NCBI GenBank assembly: GCA_028455995.1
Contig: JABELC010000008.1
Location: forward strand, 1,301,501 to 1,365,500
Direction of reading: 5' to 3'
DNA from: Scleromitrula shiraiana
Taxonomy: Eukaryota > Ascomycota > Leotiomycetes > Helotiales > Sclerotiniaceae
DNA length: 64,000 bases
The notes under the pieces were generated by a model, which was given only the letters and a program-made list of their open reading frames with translations, did no database searches and was not told the DNA's origin. This document shows positions 45,773-57,179 of the stretch, piece by piece. Positions within the stretch are counted from its first letter, which is position 1; each line of letters starts with the position of its first letter. A program made the position numbers and the translations under genes.

Positions 45773-46370
45773 GTATTATTGTATTATATTCTTGAACCCT
45801 TTCCAACTTTCATCAATTACTTCATTTTTTGTTTCCTCCCCTCTTTTAAAAACAATTTTTATACAAAATCCTTTGACAATATATAATAATTTCATATCGA
45901 TGATCTCTCTGTCTCTATATTACCTGTCTCTATATTACCTGTTTCTATCTTACCTTTCTTACCTATAACGGCCCCATCTCATCTTGATCAACAACCTCTT
46001 TTTTTTTTCTTTTAAATAGATCTTTTTTGTTATTGAAAACCCCTTCGAATGATTGATGAATTGTGATTAGAACTCTGGAAAGAACAGTCCTGCCATATAC
46101 AATCCTATTCACTTGTATCAAAAGACCCAATTCTTAAATCTAAAAAAGGAAAAGGAAAAGGAAAAGGAAAAAAAGAAAAAGTCGTCCTATGCCAATTCAA
46201 ATCTTTCTACTCGATATTTCACCCCAAATATCAAGTTGTCGCAGATCTTCAAATCCTTCCATGGAGTGATAAACAAGGAGAAAATCAATAAAAATCCCCG
46301 AAATCAAAATCATATTGATTATCTTTTGGAAGTTGAAGTCGAGAAATCAAAAATCATACAATTTGTAGTG
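43650..46370. other. Long intergenic region with many simple repeats
   Basis: 2.7 kb between arb1 and ino80 without a supported gene. Repeats include GTGCA runs near 44452-44480, GATTC near 44540, GTCTT near 44566-44587, a TA run at about 44604-44630, GGGGAT near 44933-44958, a 7-bp array (TAGTTGG then TACTTGG) at about 45018-45078, AATGAT/AATGGT near 45604-45660 and an ATT run at about 45743-45773. The last 300 bases are pyrimidine-rich and form the ino80 leader, with an in-frame upstream ATG at 46113. Confidence 0.6.
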
Positions 46371-49300
46371 ATGGACTCGAGGTTTCATGCTACAGTAATG
46401 CGACGACCGGATGATGAACGTAATAATGATGCAGAGGCTGTAGTAAGGCGCGAGAGGATAATGAATGGACCCAGCGGCTCAAACACAACCTACGACGCTC
46501 GCCCTTCTCCTGCACAACAATCACAAACGGATTACCGTTCTACCTATCTTCCGCCATCATCAAATTCAAACGGCGCACACCTTTCTCCATCGAGACCACA
46601 ATCACAATTCAATAATCCATATCATCCACCAACTCCTTCTCCTTTACCCATGCCATCACGCATTCCTGCTCAACCGCCCTTACCAAACTCTTCATATCAA
46701 ATTCCTTGTGATTATCAACGCGAAAAGCCAACAAGTAATTATTACGATCCGACCACCGACTCGAGCGAAAGGAGACCGTCAGGTTCTATATGGAGCGATC
46801 GGGAAGCTAAGACATCACAAGTAAGATCTGTTCCATACCACAATCAACAAAAAAATATCATTTGTCTAACAGAAACTTTAATAGAGCCGTGATCGATATT
46901 CTTATCAGCCAGCCCAACAACCTCAACCACCTTTGGATGCTCCTTCAAAATATTTCAATAACGCCTACACTTCTCCCGTAAATACTCACCATCCGCCACG
47001 ATCGCCAATTTCGCACGCGCACCCACAAGGCCGCGTAGTTTCCGTGACGCATTCACCTCGACCAACTGCGATGCCTTCACCAAATCGACAGAATGGCACT
47101 ACGGGAGGATTGGTTTTGAAAAACGATAGACCGGTAATTAAGACTGAGCCCGCACCAGCTAGTGTAAGTAACAAACATTTTTTTCCATCTACCCTCATTT
47201 CTCTAACTTCTTCAATCATTAGACTCCTAGCCGACCAGCAGACCCAATGGCATTCTCGAGTATCTTATCCAGTTCTGCGCCCGAGCCGGCTCCTCAACCA
47301 ACCCCAACGCCAATCGTAGCAAAGCCGCGAAAACCTTCGCGACAATCGATACCTACTCCCAAACCAGAGCCTGTATCTCAAGATAGCTCGCGGCAATCCT
47401 CAGTGGCTCCAGCTCCAGCTCCAGCTCCCCCTCCGCCTCCTCCTGCGACAACTACCACTTCACGAGTACCTGCGAAGCGCAAGGCGAATGGCGAAACAAA
47501 GCCTGCACCGAGAGTAAAACCTTTCACGAAAGACCAAGAGAGAGATATTGGACTTCTGATGACAAAGTTGGACAGGGAGCCAGATGACGATGATGCTGAG
47601 TTTGTGGAAGAGAAAAACACATATAAATTACGATCCCTCAAGCGCAAACTGGATGTCGAAAAGATTGAATTGGGCAAGACGAAGCAACGCCGAACGGATT
47701 TTGCGAATAAAATGGCAGACAAGCTTGGACGCCATGCTGATAAGGGAGAAGAGCGATACAAAGAGATCCATGGTGGGGAGGCTGTCTCTGCTGTACAGGC
47801 CAAAGAGGTTCAAGCCGAAAAGGAACGCAAGAAGGACATGCAGAGAAAACGCCGTCGCGAAAAGACCGTCCAGAATAATATAGAACAAAAAGAGATTGCA
47901 TTGGCTAAGGCGCAAGCAGCAGAGGATGAGCAGGAGAAGCAGAGATACTTTCGAGATGCTCAAAGAGCCGAAAAGAAGGCCCAGCAAACGAAGCAAATAC
48001 TTGCCAGAGGTGACAAAGGTCCAGAGATCCGAGCAGTTTCGCCAATGGAACCCAATATGCTTGGAGGCAGCATGTCAACATTTACTGCTGTTGAGGCCGA
48101 TTCGACGAAGAAACCTAAGCGTGGTGGAGCCCGGCCAAGAAAATCGAAGGAGCAAAAGCAAGCTGAGAAGGATTCGGCCGAAGCTGCTCAAGCTGCCATC
48201 GACAAAGGAGAATCCCCTGCTTTAATGCCGTTGAGAGAGGATTTGGTGAAGGAATTAAAGCAACAAACCCTGCCGACTCCAACACCGAAGATTAAGATCA
48301 AGTTCAAGGATCCGAAAGAATCGAAAGAGGTTCCAGAAGTAAAGGAGGAATCGCCTGCAGCTCCAGTCGATCCACACAACACAAAATCATTCCACCAAGT
48401 ATATGATCAGATCTGGAAGGATCTGTCTCGCAAAGATGTTCCTAAAGTTTACAAGACTGCTGTTGATTCTTACTCTGTCCGGGGATCCAATCTCAAAAAG
48501 ACCGCCATTCTAGCATCAAAGGAGGCCAAACGATGGCAATTACGAACTAATAAGGGTACTAGGGATCTCCAGGCCCGAGCCAAGCGTGTTATGCGAGAGA
48601 TGATGTCCTTTTGGAAACGTAACGAGCGTGAGGAGCGCGATACTAGACGAGCAGCCGAGAGACAGGAGATCGAGAATGCGAAGAAAGCGGAAGCTGATCG
48701 CGAAGCAAATAGGCAAAAGAGAAAACTCAACTTCCTTATCTCGCAGACTGAGCTTTATTCCCATTTCATCGGCAAAAAGATCAAGACTGATGAGGTTGAG
48801 CGATCTACGGATCATCCTGATGTTGCGGTTCCAGATAAGGCCGATCATTCTTCCCTGGATCATGGCGATATGCCGGATGGGGCAGCGCCAGCTAAGGTTA
48901 CGAATTTTGAGGATCTCGATTTTGACGCTGAGGATGACTCGGCGCTGAAAGCTGCGGCTATGGCTAATGCTCAGAATGCTATCCAGGAGGCACAGAACAA
49001 GGCTAGGGCGTTCAATAAACAAGATGATGCCCCGGCTATGGACGATGAAGGAGAGATGAATTTCCAGAATCCTACTGGTATGGGTGACGTTGATATTGAA
49101 CAACCTAAGATGCTCCAAGCTCAGTTGAAGGAATACCAACTCAAGGGTCTTAATTGGCTTGTCAATTTGTACGAACAAGGTATCAACGGTATCTTGGCAG
49201 ATGAGATGGGTCTTGGTAAAACCGTTCAGTCAATATCAGTCATGGCATATCTTGCTGAGAAGCATGGTATCTGGGGTCCTTTCTTAGTTGTGGCTCCTGC

Positions 49301-51869
49301 ATCCACACTTCACAACTGGCAACAAGAAATCACCAAATTCGTTCCTAAGCTTAAGGTATTGCCATATTGGGGAACAGCAAATGACAGAAAGGTTCTACGA
49401 AAATTCTGGGATCGAAAACACATCACGTATACCGAAGATGCACCATTTCACGTACTTGTAACTTCATACCAACTTGTCGTTTCAGATGTTGCTTATTTCC
49501 AAAAGATGAAGTGGCAATATATGATTCTTGATGAGGCTCAAGCTATCAAGAGTTCTCAAAGTTCGAGATGGAAGAGTTTACTTGGGTTTCACTGCAGGAA
49601 TCGTTTGCTGTTGACTGGTACTCCCATTCAGAACAACATGCAAGAATTGTGGGCCTTGTTACATTTTATCATGCCTAGTTTATTCGACTCTCACGACGAG
49701 TTTAGCGAGTGGTTTTCTAAGGACATCGAAAGTCATGCTCAGAGTAATACGAAGCTCAACGAAGATCAGCTCAAACGTTTACATATGATTCTTAAACCTT
49801 TCATGCTTCGTCGTGTTAAGAAACACGTTCAGAAGGAATTGGGTGATAAAATTGAAGAGGATATTTTCTGCGACTTGACATATCGTCAAAGAGCATACTA
49901 TAGTAATCTCCGCAATCAAATCAGCATCATGGATCTCATTGAGAAGGCAACGATTGGAGATGATAATGATACAGGTACCTTGATGAACTTGGTCATGCAG
50001 TTCCGAAAGGTCTGTAACCATCCGGATCTTTTTGAACGTGCTGAGACTTCTTCACCATTCTCTTTCGCTTTCTTTGCTGAGGCTGGCTCTTTCCTTCGGG
50101 AAGGTCCCAATATTACGGTGGCTTACTCGACTCGCAATATGATTGAATATTCGTTGCCAAAATTGGTTTGGCGTGAGGGTGGGAGACTTGACTTACCGGG
50201 ACATGATAATGAAAACGCAGGCTTGAAAGCTAAATGTCTGGAGTCGATGTTTAATATATGGAAACCGGAAAATATCGTTCAGGATTCTAAGAATCGTGAT
50301 GCTTTCTCGTGGCTTCGCTTCACCAATACGTCGGTTCAGGAATTGTCTACTGCATCAAGAAAAGATGTTTTTGCTCGTGCTGTGGACTTGTCACGCAAGC
50401 CTGAGAGTCTGGGTAAACTTAACATTGTTTATGACGAGGAGGAAGATGAAAACTTCACACCAGCGCACGCTATGTTCCGTATCGTTGACAGACAGGACCG
50501 TAAGCCACTTGCCGAAGTTACCAACGAGGGATATCTCAACAAACTTTTCAACGTTGCGAAAGACGTTTGGGCAGAGTCTGGCATGAATCGAATGGAACAA
50601 TGTGGTCGACCCAGTGCTTCTGCTCCTCCGATTGAAGTGAACTGTATTGGCAGAGGTGCCATCATCGAAAGGGAAAACGTCATGTTCAATGTTCCAATGC
50701 GTCGTGCATTATTTGGACCTTCACCTATAGAGGAGAAAGCTATGATTACATCTAAGGTTTCACCTTCGTTCTACCCACCTACAGCAATGTTACCAGCTCC
50801 TGCTTCCGAGAAACAACGTTTCACTGATATTCGCGTTCCTTCGATGCGTCGCTTCGTTACGGATTCCGGGAAACTGGCAAAACTCGATGCTCTTCTCACC
50901 AAACTTAAGGAAGGTGGCCATCGTGTTCTATTGTATTTCCAAATGACTCGTATGATCGATCTCATGGAAGAATATCTTACCTATCGCAATTACAAATATC
51001 TCCGTCTAGATGGTTCCACCAAATTAGAAGATCGAAGAGATACAGTTCATGATTTCCAAACTCGCCCCGAAATCTTCATCTTCCTCCTCAGTACTCGTGC
51101 AGGTGGTCTAGGTATCAATCTCACCAGTGCCGATACAGTCATCTTCTACGACTCGGACTGGAATCCCACAATTGACTCTCAAGCAATGGATCGCGCGCAT
51201 CGTCTTGGACAAACCCGTCAAGTTACAGTATATCGTATGATCACCCGTGGTACTATCGAAGAACGAATTCGGAAACGAGCTCTTCAGAAGGAAGAGGTTC
51301 AGAAGGTCGTTATGACGGGTGGTGCTGGTGGTGGTGTTGATTTCAATGCGAGAAGTAAGGAGAATAGGACGAAGGATATTGCGATGTGGTTGGTTGATGA
51401 CGAGGAGGCGGCGGAGATCGAGAGGAAGGAGGCTGAATTGGCAAAGTTGGAGGCCGAACAGCCGAGTAAGAAGGGGAAGGCGAAGAAGAAGAGAGGTGGG
51501 GATGGTGGGGGTGGTAGTCTGGAGGACATGTATCATGAGGGTATGTTATGCTTTGATTCCTTTCTTTTAACCTTTTCCTTTCCCTCTTTTAACCTTTTCC
51601 TTTCGCTCTTTTCATTTCTCCTTTCCTTTTCCTTCCTTTCTTTCTTAGCATACATAATCCACAAAATACTAACGCAAACAAACACAGGCGAGGGTCATTT
51701 CGACGATGGATCCAACCGTCCTTCAGGCGCAGCTACCCCTACTACAGGGGCCGGTGAAGGGACGAAAAAGCGAGCACCCGCTAGGAGATCAGAGGGCGGG
51801 AGATCCAAGAAGGCGAAGACAGCTAAACAGAGGTTGGCGATGGCGGATGGGGATGTGGATATGGATTAA
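46371..51869 (+). CDS. ino80: INO80 chromatin-remodelling ATPase
   Basis: Four exons: 46371-46820, 46885-47163, 47223-51540 and 51688-51869, about 1,742 residues. The first 250 residues are disordered, Pro/Ser/Gln-rich. A Lys/Glu-rich coiled-coil region follows. The DBINO domain (about 630-760) begins SFHQVYDQIWKDLSRKDVPK and ends LISQTELYSHFIGKKI. The SNF2 motor has ADEMGLGKT (Walker A near 903), DEAQ (1013, the INO80/SWR1 form), LLTGTPIQNN and LLHFIMPSLFDSH. After the long INO80-type insertion come RLDGSTKLEDRRD (near 1505), TRAGGLGINLTSADTVIF and DRAHRLGQTRQVTVYR. The tail is basic (KKAKTAKQRL). INO80 slides nucleosomes and exchanges H2A.Z in transcription and repair. The start at 46371 is preferred over 46113, which adds a low-complexity Lys/Glu run. 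Intron 3 is discussed under findings. Confidence 0.96.
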
Positions 51870-53285
51870 TTCTGGGGCGGGAAGGGGGGGAGATAGATAA
51901 CAGGAGATGAGATGGGGGTTTTGTACGTTGTATGTTTATGGATGGTATGCTAGGGTATGCTTGGAATGGAACGGAATGCAATGGGATGGAATGGAATAGC
52001 ATGGCGAAGAAAGGATGGGATGGGATATGCAGGAATGGGATAGGGATATAAAGAATTTAAAAGTTATAAGTTATTAAGATAAAGATAAAATGATGGGGGT
52101 GTGGGGAGAGAGGAACAGCAGAATGTGGTAGATGGAGGATGCATGGTAGATGGGGGGAGGATGGTGGGAGGGTGGTGGCAGTGGATGATGATATGATGCT
52201 TGTATTATATTATACTTACTTACGTAGTCACTTATTTATCTTGAGTTATTAAGTTATTGAGTTATTGAGTGATTCTTTTGTTATTTTATTTGGAGGTTTG
52301 TTGTGGGAGTATGATGGATGGATGGATGGATTGATGGGCATGCGATTGGATATTTAATTGAAGAGGTTAATATGACGATGAGGTTTGGAATGGGAGATGT
52401 GGCTTTAGCGCTATATCCCAAATGTGCAACCGGGGGCTGGGACTCGAATGCTGATTGATCTCAAAGTGATATTGAGTGAGAATTGGGAGATTGGCAGGAA
52501 ATCTCATAACCTGGTGTCTTTTTATGATATTGTTTAGCTCTTTATTAATATTTGAAGACCATGAGTTGTTGGCATTGATTCACTACATATTCTATATTTA
52601 CGTCGTTTAATGCAATGCGAAATGATTATTTAGCATTTGTCTAATTGGATTTTATTCAATCAAAATGGTGCACTATCAAATTTAGTATCCCATGTTTGGT
52701 TGTTCAAGTGAAAGTTAAGCTGTTATAACATAATATACATTAGTTAGAACATAAATAAAGATTGAATGATATTATGACACATGAATTAGCACAGGTTCAA
52801 GTGAATTTCAACGTTAAATTATTTGACTAAGAGAAGGACTCGGAGTGATCAGTTATACAGTATACTAGCACTCAATTTCATTGTTGATCCAATGAATGAA
52901 CTATAGTAATTGGTCCATAACCTGTCACTGTCTTATGAGTACTCGCTGTTTCCAAAACAAAATCCAATTAGCAAGAGTGTGTTGTGCAATGGGGAGTTAA
53001 TACGCTGTTGCTAGTCCGCCCTAGATGTTCTATAATCGGCCAAGATTACAAGGCTAGCCGAGGAAGTTTAGATCACCTCGAATTCACTCAGCCCTAATTT
53101 GCGCTTTGGTGCATTGACAATACTACCTCGTCTCTTTAATACAAAAAAGAGGTTTTATTGCAAATCTATTCAATTCTCGTTTTTGCCTTAAAATAAGATC
53201 TATTATATTTATGTCCTAGAAGAATCTTAGCATATTTTTGAAATGGTTTATTGATTAAAATCCATTTTTATCATATGAATACTGA
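51870..53285. other. Intergenic, simple repeats only
   Basis: Holds GGAATG runs near 51965-52000, GTTATTGA runs near 52245-52270 and GGAT runs near 52315-52330. Beyond 52400 it is A+T-rich without frames. No gene is supported. Confidence 0.5.
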
Positions 53286-53380
53286 ATCATAAAGAAAAGA
53301 CGGCGTGTCAGGGGACTTGACCCGATATCTTATATAGATATCGGGTCAGGTCCCCTGACACGCCGCCTCTTCTTTATGAT
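53286..53380. repeat. 95-bp near-perfect foldback palindrome
   Basis: Arms 53286-53330 and 53336-53380 are 45 bases each and pair with only about three or four mismatches around a 5-base spacer TATAT. The inner parts contain CGGCGTGTCAGGGGAC and its complement, giving a G+C-rich hairpin in A+T-rich DNA. It has no coding potential. It is most likely a foldback or MITE-type mobile element, or the fused ends of one. No clear target duplication is visible. Confidence 0.9.
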
Positions 53381-53404
53381 CTTTTATTTTATTTTAATAA
53401 TATT

Positions 53405-53455
53405 GTTGGATCACATGTTGGATCACATGTTGGATCACATGTTAGATCACATGTT
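53405..53455. repeat. Tandem repeat, four copies of GTTGGATCACAT
   Basis: Four consecutive 12-base units begin 24 bases after the palindrome; the fourth has A for G at one position. Confidence 0.9.
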
Positions 53456-53594
53456 TTAAAAAGCTTGTTCAAAAGCTTAAATTTAACCAATCAACTACTC
53501 TAAAATATCGATTTTAACCAATCATTTATGTTAAAAAAGTGCCAAGATTCTTCCAAGGCGCTAGTAAAATCACCCTTGTATCATACCAAAAAAA

Positions 53595-53740
53595 AAAATG
53601 AGTAGACTCGTATAAAACCTCTCTTTTTGTAAACAAAACAAAAAGAAGAGGCACTCTTTTTGTAAACAAAAAGAAGAGGCAAACGAAAAATGAGTAGACT
53701 CGTATAAAACCTCTCTTTTTGTAAACAAAAAGAAGAGGCA
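53595..53740. repeat. Direct repeats carrying a TTTTTGTAAACAAAAA inverted repeat
   Basis: A unit of about 55 bases (ATGAGTAGACTCGTATAAAAC followed by CTCTTTTTGTAAACAAAAAG and AAGAGGCA) occurs at about 53597-53653 and again at 53690-53740, with a partial copy of its second half at 53654-53680. Each copy contains its own inverted repeat. The minus strand is open through it (about 85-110 codons), but the translation is just the repeated unit, so no gene is claimed. Confidence 0.8.
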
Positions 53741-54474
53741 TAGATAAGGGTGTCGGCATCGGTAATAGCCGGCCAATCATCACCGCGTCTTGTGTCGGTG
53801 AATAGTAGGCGACGCGGACTAGAAGCGCATATATCCAACGATTAATCCCGCGTTGCGTCAAGAAAATTAAGTCCTGAGTTTCTCACGTATCACTTTGCTC
53901 TCATCATTCCTCGGTTTTGACAATACGATTTCTGTTCGGAACAGAACACGACTTCAGTTGGCATTACCTAAATAATTCTTCCTCCGACCCGAACAACATG
54001 TTATGTCCGATGCAGGAGGAGGGCGTCGTAGGCGAAGGCCAGTTGTGTAGGGATAACTTGAATCTTTCGGCCCCTCGCAATATAAATAACTAACATCATA
54101 GTTATTGAAGGTCATGTTCTTTATGTAGGAAGCGTAAAGTCAAATACAAGTTAAATGCAATCGAGAGTTTCCCTGCAATCATTGCATGCGATTCAAAAGT
54201 ACGACCTGCATTTACAGTACTAGACAACTTATATTTAAGCAATTTATATTTAAGCGAGTATAAAGGAAGTGTTTTTTAGACTAATATTCAATTGCAGAAC
54301 TGTCTCAATTAAAAAAAAATAAATGTACATAAATACTATTAACGACAATCTTCACAAACAAAAGATTTAAGCCCTATCAAAACATAATTTTCTAACTAAA
54401 GGCACTGGCACTTTTCGCAATACTTTAGTCAAATTCGACTATATTTCTCCAATATTTCTCCAATATATCAATCC
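53741..54474. other. Intergenic, nothing recognised
   Basis: Follows the repeat block. It contains a short higher-G+C stretch near 53745-53865 (CGGCATCGG, GCGACGCGG) that may belong to the same repeated element, then ordinary A+T-rich DNA up to the 3' end of the APH-like gene. Confidence 0.4.
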
Positions 54475-55659
54475 TTACAGCAACGTTCTTCGCGGTGGCG
54501 GTAGATGGAAGGGAACGCCACTCTCCAAGTAATGTGCATTGCAAGGCATCTTCCAAAATTTAGTCCTGAGAGATCCATAATTGTAAGGTGGGTCACCCAG
54601 CAGGTGATATATATCCCATTTGTATTCCGCGGTGTCTCTAATGAGTGTTGGAACTGGAAGCTCCCCGTAAGCACGGCGTATCTGGTAATCCAAGTTGTAA
54701 TCACCTTGAACTGCGAATTGTGTTCGGACCCAGGCCTTGGGCACAAATCCAGCTGCATCCCATGCGAAAATCCCAATGTTGGTGTCAGGCCTGTCAATCT
54801 TTCCGGTAATGATGATATTTCTGGGATACAATTGCGCATTGTAAAACACTTTCTCATCATCAGGGGATCCACCCAACGCTTCCCATGCTCGTTCAAGAGT
54901 TTTCGGCGCAGAAGTATCAGGGTACGCACCATCCTCAGGGAGAACACCCATAGTCCCTAAGGTAATATCTCTTAAACCTTTCCCATCCACACCACAGATT
55001 TTGTCCCCTTTAAACTGTGCTAACTCGTCGCAGAACTTGGCTACAGCTCGCTTATACCCATCTTTTTTGGCTTGTGTAAGGAAATGCCAGGCTTCTGATA
55101 AGTTTGGACCAACAAGTTGTGTGGTAAACATGATGTGTCGGTCCATGGCTATAGTAGAATGGATGACTTTGGGAATTTGGAATTGAGGAGAAATAGGTTT
55201 CCCCTCAAGCCATTTTAGCGTATTCGCCTCAGTTGTGGAGTCCCACACTGAGTACAGCATATGGACTTTCAATGTGACACAATTCCCAATAGCCCAAGAT
55301 GTCCGCTCACCCCAAACAGGAAAACCCTCGATTCGCTGAACCAAGTTGCTCTCGGTTCCACGAAATTTAGCAGTCGAAAATTCACGGTGCTCGGCAGCCG
55401 GTGGTGGATCAGGGGCATCTGTAAGAGTGTAGCTTGAATCATCTTGTTCATCGTACCAAGCAGCATTGTCCACACGCCCCTGGAAACGTCGAAGAATCAG
55501 TTTGCATACGAGCCAACTGTCTTCATCAATTTCTTGGATAGTTTGACTTATCATACAAGGGCCGTACTTGAGTCTCCAGCTGCGTTCATAATCTTCTTCA
55601 TTGTAAGGAGCCCAATCAGCGTCCTGGGGAGGACGGGGTGGTATTCCACGAGAACTCAT
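54475..55659 (-). CDS. Aminoglycoside-phosphotransferase-like (APH) fungal protein, catalytic motif degenerate
   Basis: Single frame of 394 residues from 55659. The N-terminus is acidic (PPQDADWAPYNEEDYERSWR). SWAIGNCVTLKVHM fits the start of the kinase N-lobe, EANTLKWLEG the helix after it, and ISPQFQIPKVIHS with DRHIMFTTQLVGPNLSEAW the hinge region. NAQLYPRNIII (274-284) aligns with the HxDxxxxN loop, and IFAWDAAGFVPKAW (from 297) with the IDWE-AGF-P block. FWKMPCNAHYLESGVPF is a family-typical tail. His and Asp of the first motif are Asn and Gln, and the metal-binding Asp is Ala299, so phosphotransfer is doubtful. APH-like proteins are numerous in ascomycetes, mostly with unknown substrates. 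Intact frame and codon use argue for a real gene. Confidence 0.82.
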   Translation of the reverse strand: MSSRGIPPRPPQDADWAPYNEEDYERSWRLKYGPCMISQTIQEIDEDSWLVCKLILRRFQGRVDNAAWYDEQDDSSYTLTDAPDPPPAAEHREFSTAKFRGTESNLVQRIEGFPVWGERTSWAIGNCVTLKVHMLYSVWDSTTEANTLKWLEGKPISPQFQIPKVIHSTIAMDRHIMFTTQLVGPNLSEAWHFLTQAKKDGYKRAVAKFCDELAQFKGDKICGVDGKGLRDITLGTMGVLPEDGAYPDTSAPKTLERAWEALGGSPDDEKVFYNAQLYPRNIIITGKIDRPDTNIGIFAWDAAGFVPKAWVRTQFAVQGDYNLDYQIRRAYGELPVPTLIRDTAEYKWDIYHLLGDPPYNYGSLRTKFWKMPCNAHYLESGVPFHLPPPRRTLL

Positions 55660-57179
55660 AATTTGTGAGTGTCAAAACTTAAGAGAAACAATAGATATGT
55701 CTACGCGTAGCGATATCTTCGAGCTTGAGCTAATAAGTTTGATAAGAATAAATGGTTGACTATAAAATTCTAACTAACCACTTGCATCTAGCTTTTATTA
55801 AAGACAATCAACTCTACATACGAAGAACGATAAAACGAAAAGTTGGGACAAAGGAAAAAGCTTCTCCCAAGGCGCGACGCTAGCTCTGAGCTTAAGCTCG
55901 AGCCGGCAACATTGATAAGAACAAACATTTGGGCGAACGAAGTCAAACAATTCATCTTTGATAGAATTGGGTTCTTTCAAAAACCTAGCAATAATATAGA
56001 TACAACACCAAACAACCTAATATCGGTTTAGTAGTTCTAGAACTTCAATAGGTTGACCATCTACTAAGTTTAGATACTATAAATCAACTTAGAAACCTCA
56101 AATTCTCCCCTCCTTTGTTCCCTTCATTTCAGTTTCCCACAGATATAACATTCTTTAATGTAAGTTCATAGTAAAACTTAGTTGAAAAAGCGTTCTGGTA
56201 GAATGTTCATCCACCAAGGAGTACCGTGACTAGAGGATAGAATCAGTGATTACTCATCTACTAGTACTACTAGTAATTACTAGCAACTCTTATTTATTCT
56301 AGATTGCAACTTGAATCACGTCAATATTCCGGCGGCGGTACTAGTAGCCCAACTTCTGGGTATGAAAATATTCAAAAATTCGATCTGAATAAAGATTACG
56401 AGGTTCAACTAATCCTCGCTTCGATTTACAACTCGGAGGTGAATAGCGTCATTAGACTTTTTTAAGCCTGAGCGACTCGGATAAGGATCTACTAGTAATC
56501 ACGCCTCCCCCCCCAAACAAACTCCCGTGCTGCCAGTGCATAGAACTTTAGAAACTGGCTTTATGAATCAGAAACCATCAGAACCCAAATTGATATACTA
56601 AAATTTTACTAACTTGAATGATATTTATTAAAAATCAAATAGCATTTAATCACTGGCAGTAGCCAGTAGTAGTAGTAAATTTTAAATTATAGATTTCCAC
56701 GACATTCACTATATAATTTGATAGTCCCTGAAATATGAAGTATAGTACTAAATCTTTTGGTGTATGCTACATGCCGTACTAAAGTTTACTTATATACTTC
56801 TAAATGTTTTGCTCCATTCCCAAATAATTTTTCTTTTCTTCTACAGCTTTTTTCATATCCATAACGTTCTTCGATGCATCGAAACGCCTATTCAAAGATT
56901 CTACTAGTAACATCCTACTACTAGTAGTACCAACGTCCCTTGCAATCATTGCAAGATCTTGACTTTCTTCGTTCTTACTACACTCGATAGCAACTACTTG
57001 TTGATATCCAAGTCAAGTCCGATTGCTTTTAATTTTCAGAATCTCAAATTCGAGTTCCTTCATGGTATGCATCTATCCAGATATCAGGTTAGGAGAAACA
57101 AATCTACATCCTCTTCCCAAATTCCTCAAGCAGCTAACTCTCTGGTTCTAAAGAACTTCAAACAACGTCTCATAGCGCG
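55660..57179. other. Intergenic, A+T-rich with ACTAGT motifs
   Basis: 1.5 kb upstream of the broken gene at 57.2 kb. Short frames on both strands carry no recognisable domain. Six ACTAGT palindromes occur between 56260 and 56925. Confidence 0.45.

Noticed and set aside
53526..53861. Minus-strand frame of 111 codons with LLFVYKKRGFIRVYSFF repeats
   Set aside because: The peptide repeat simply follows the DNA repeat; no homology to any protein I know.
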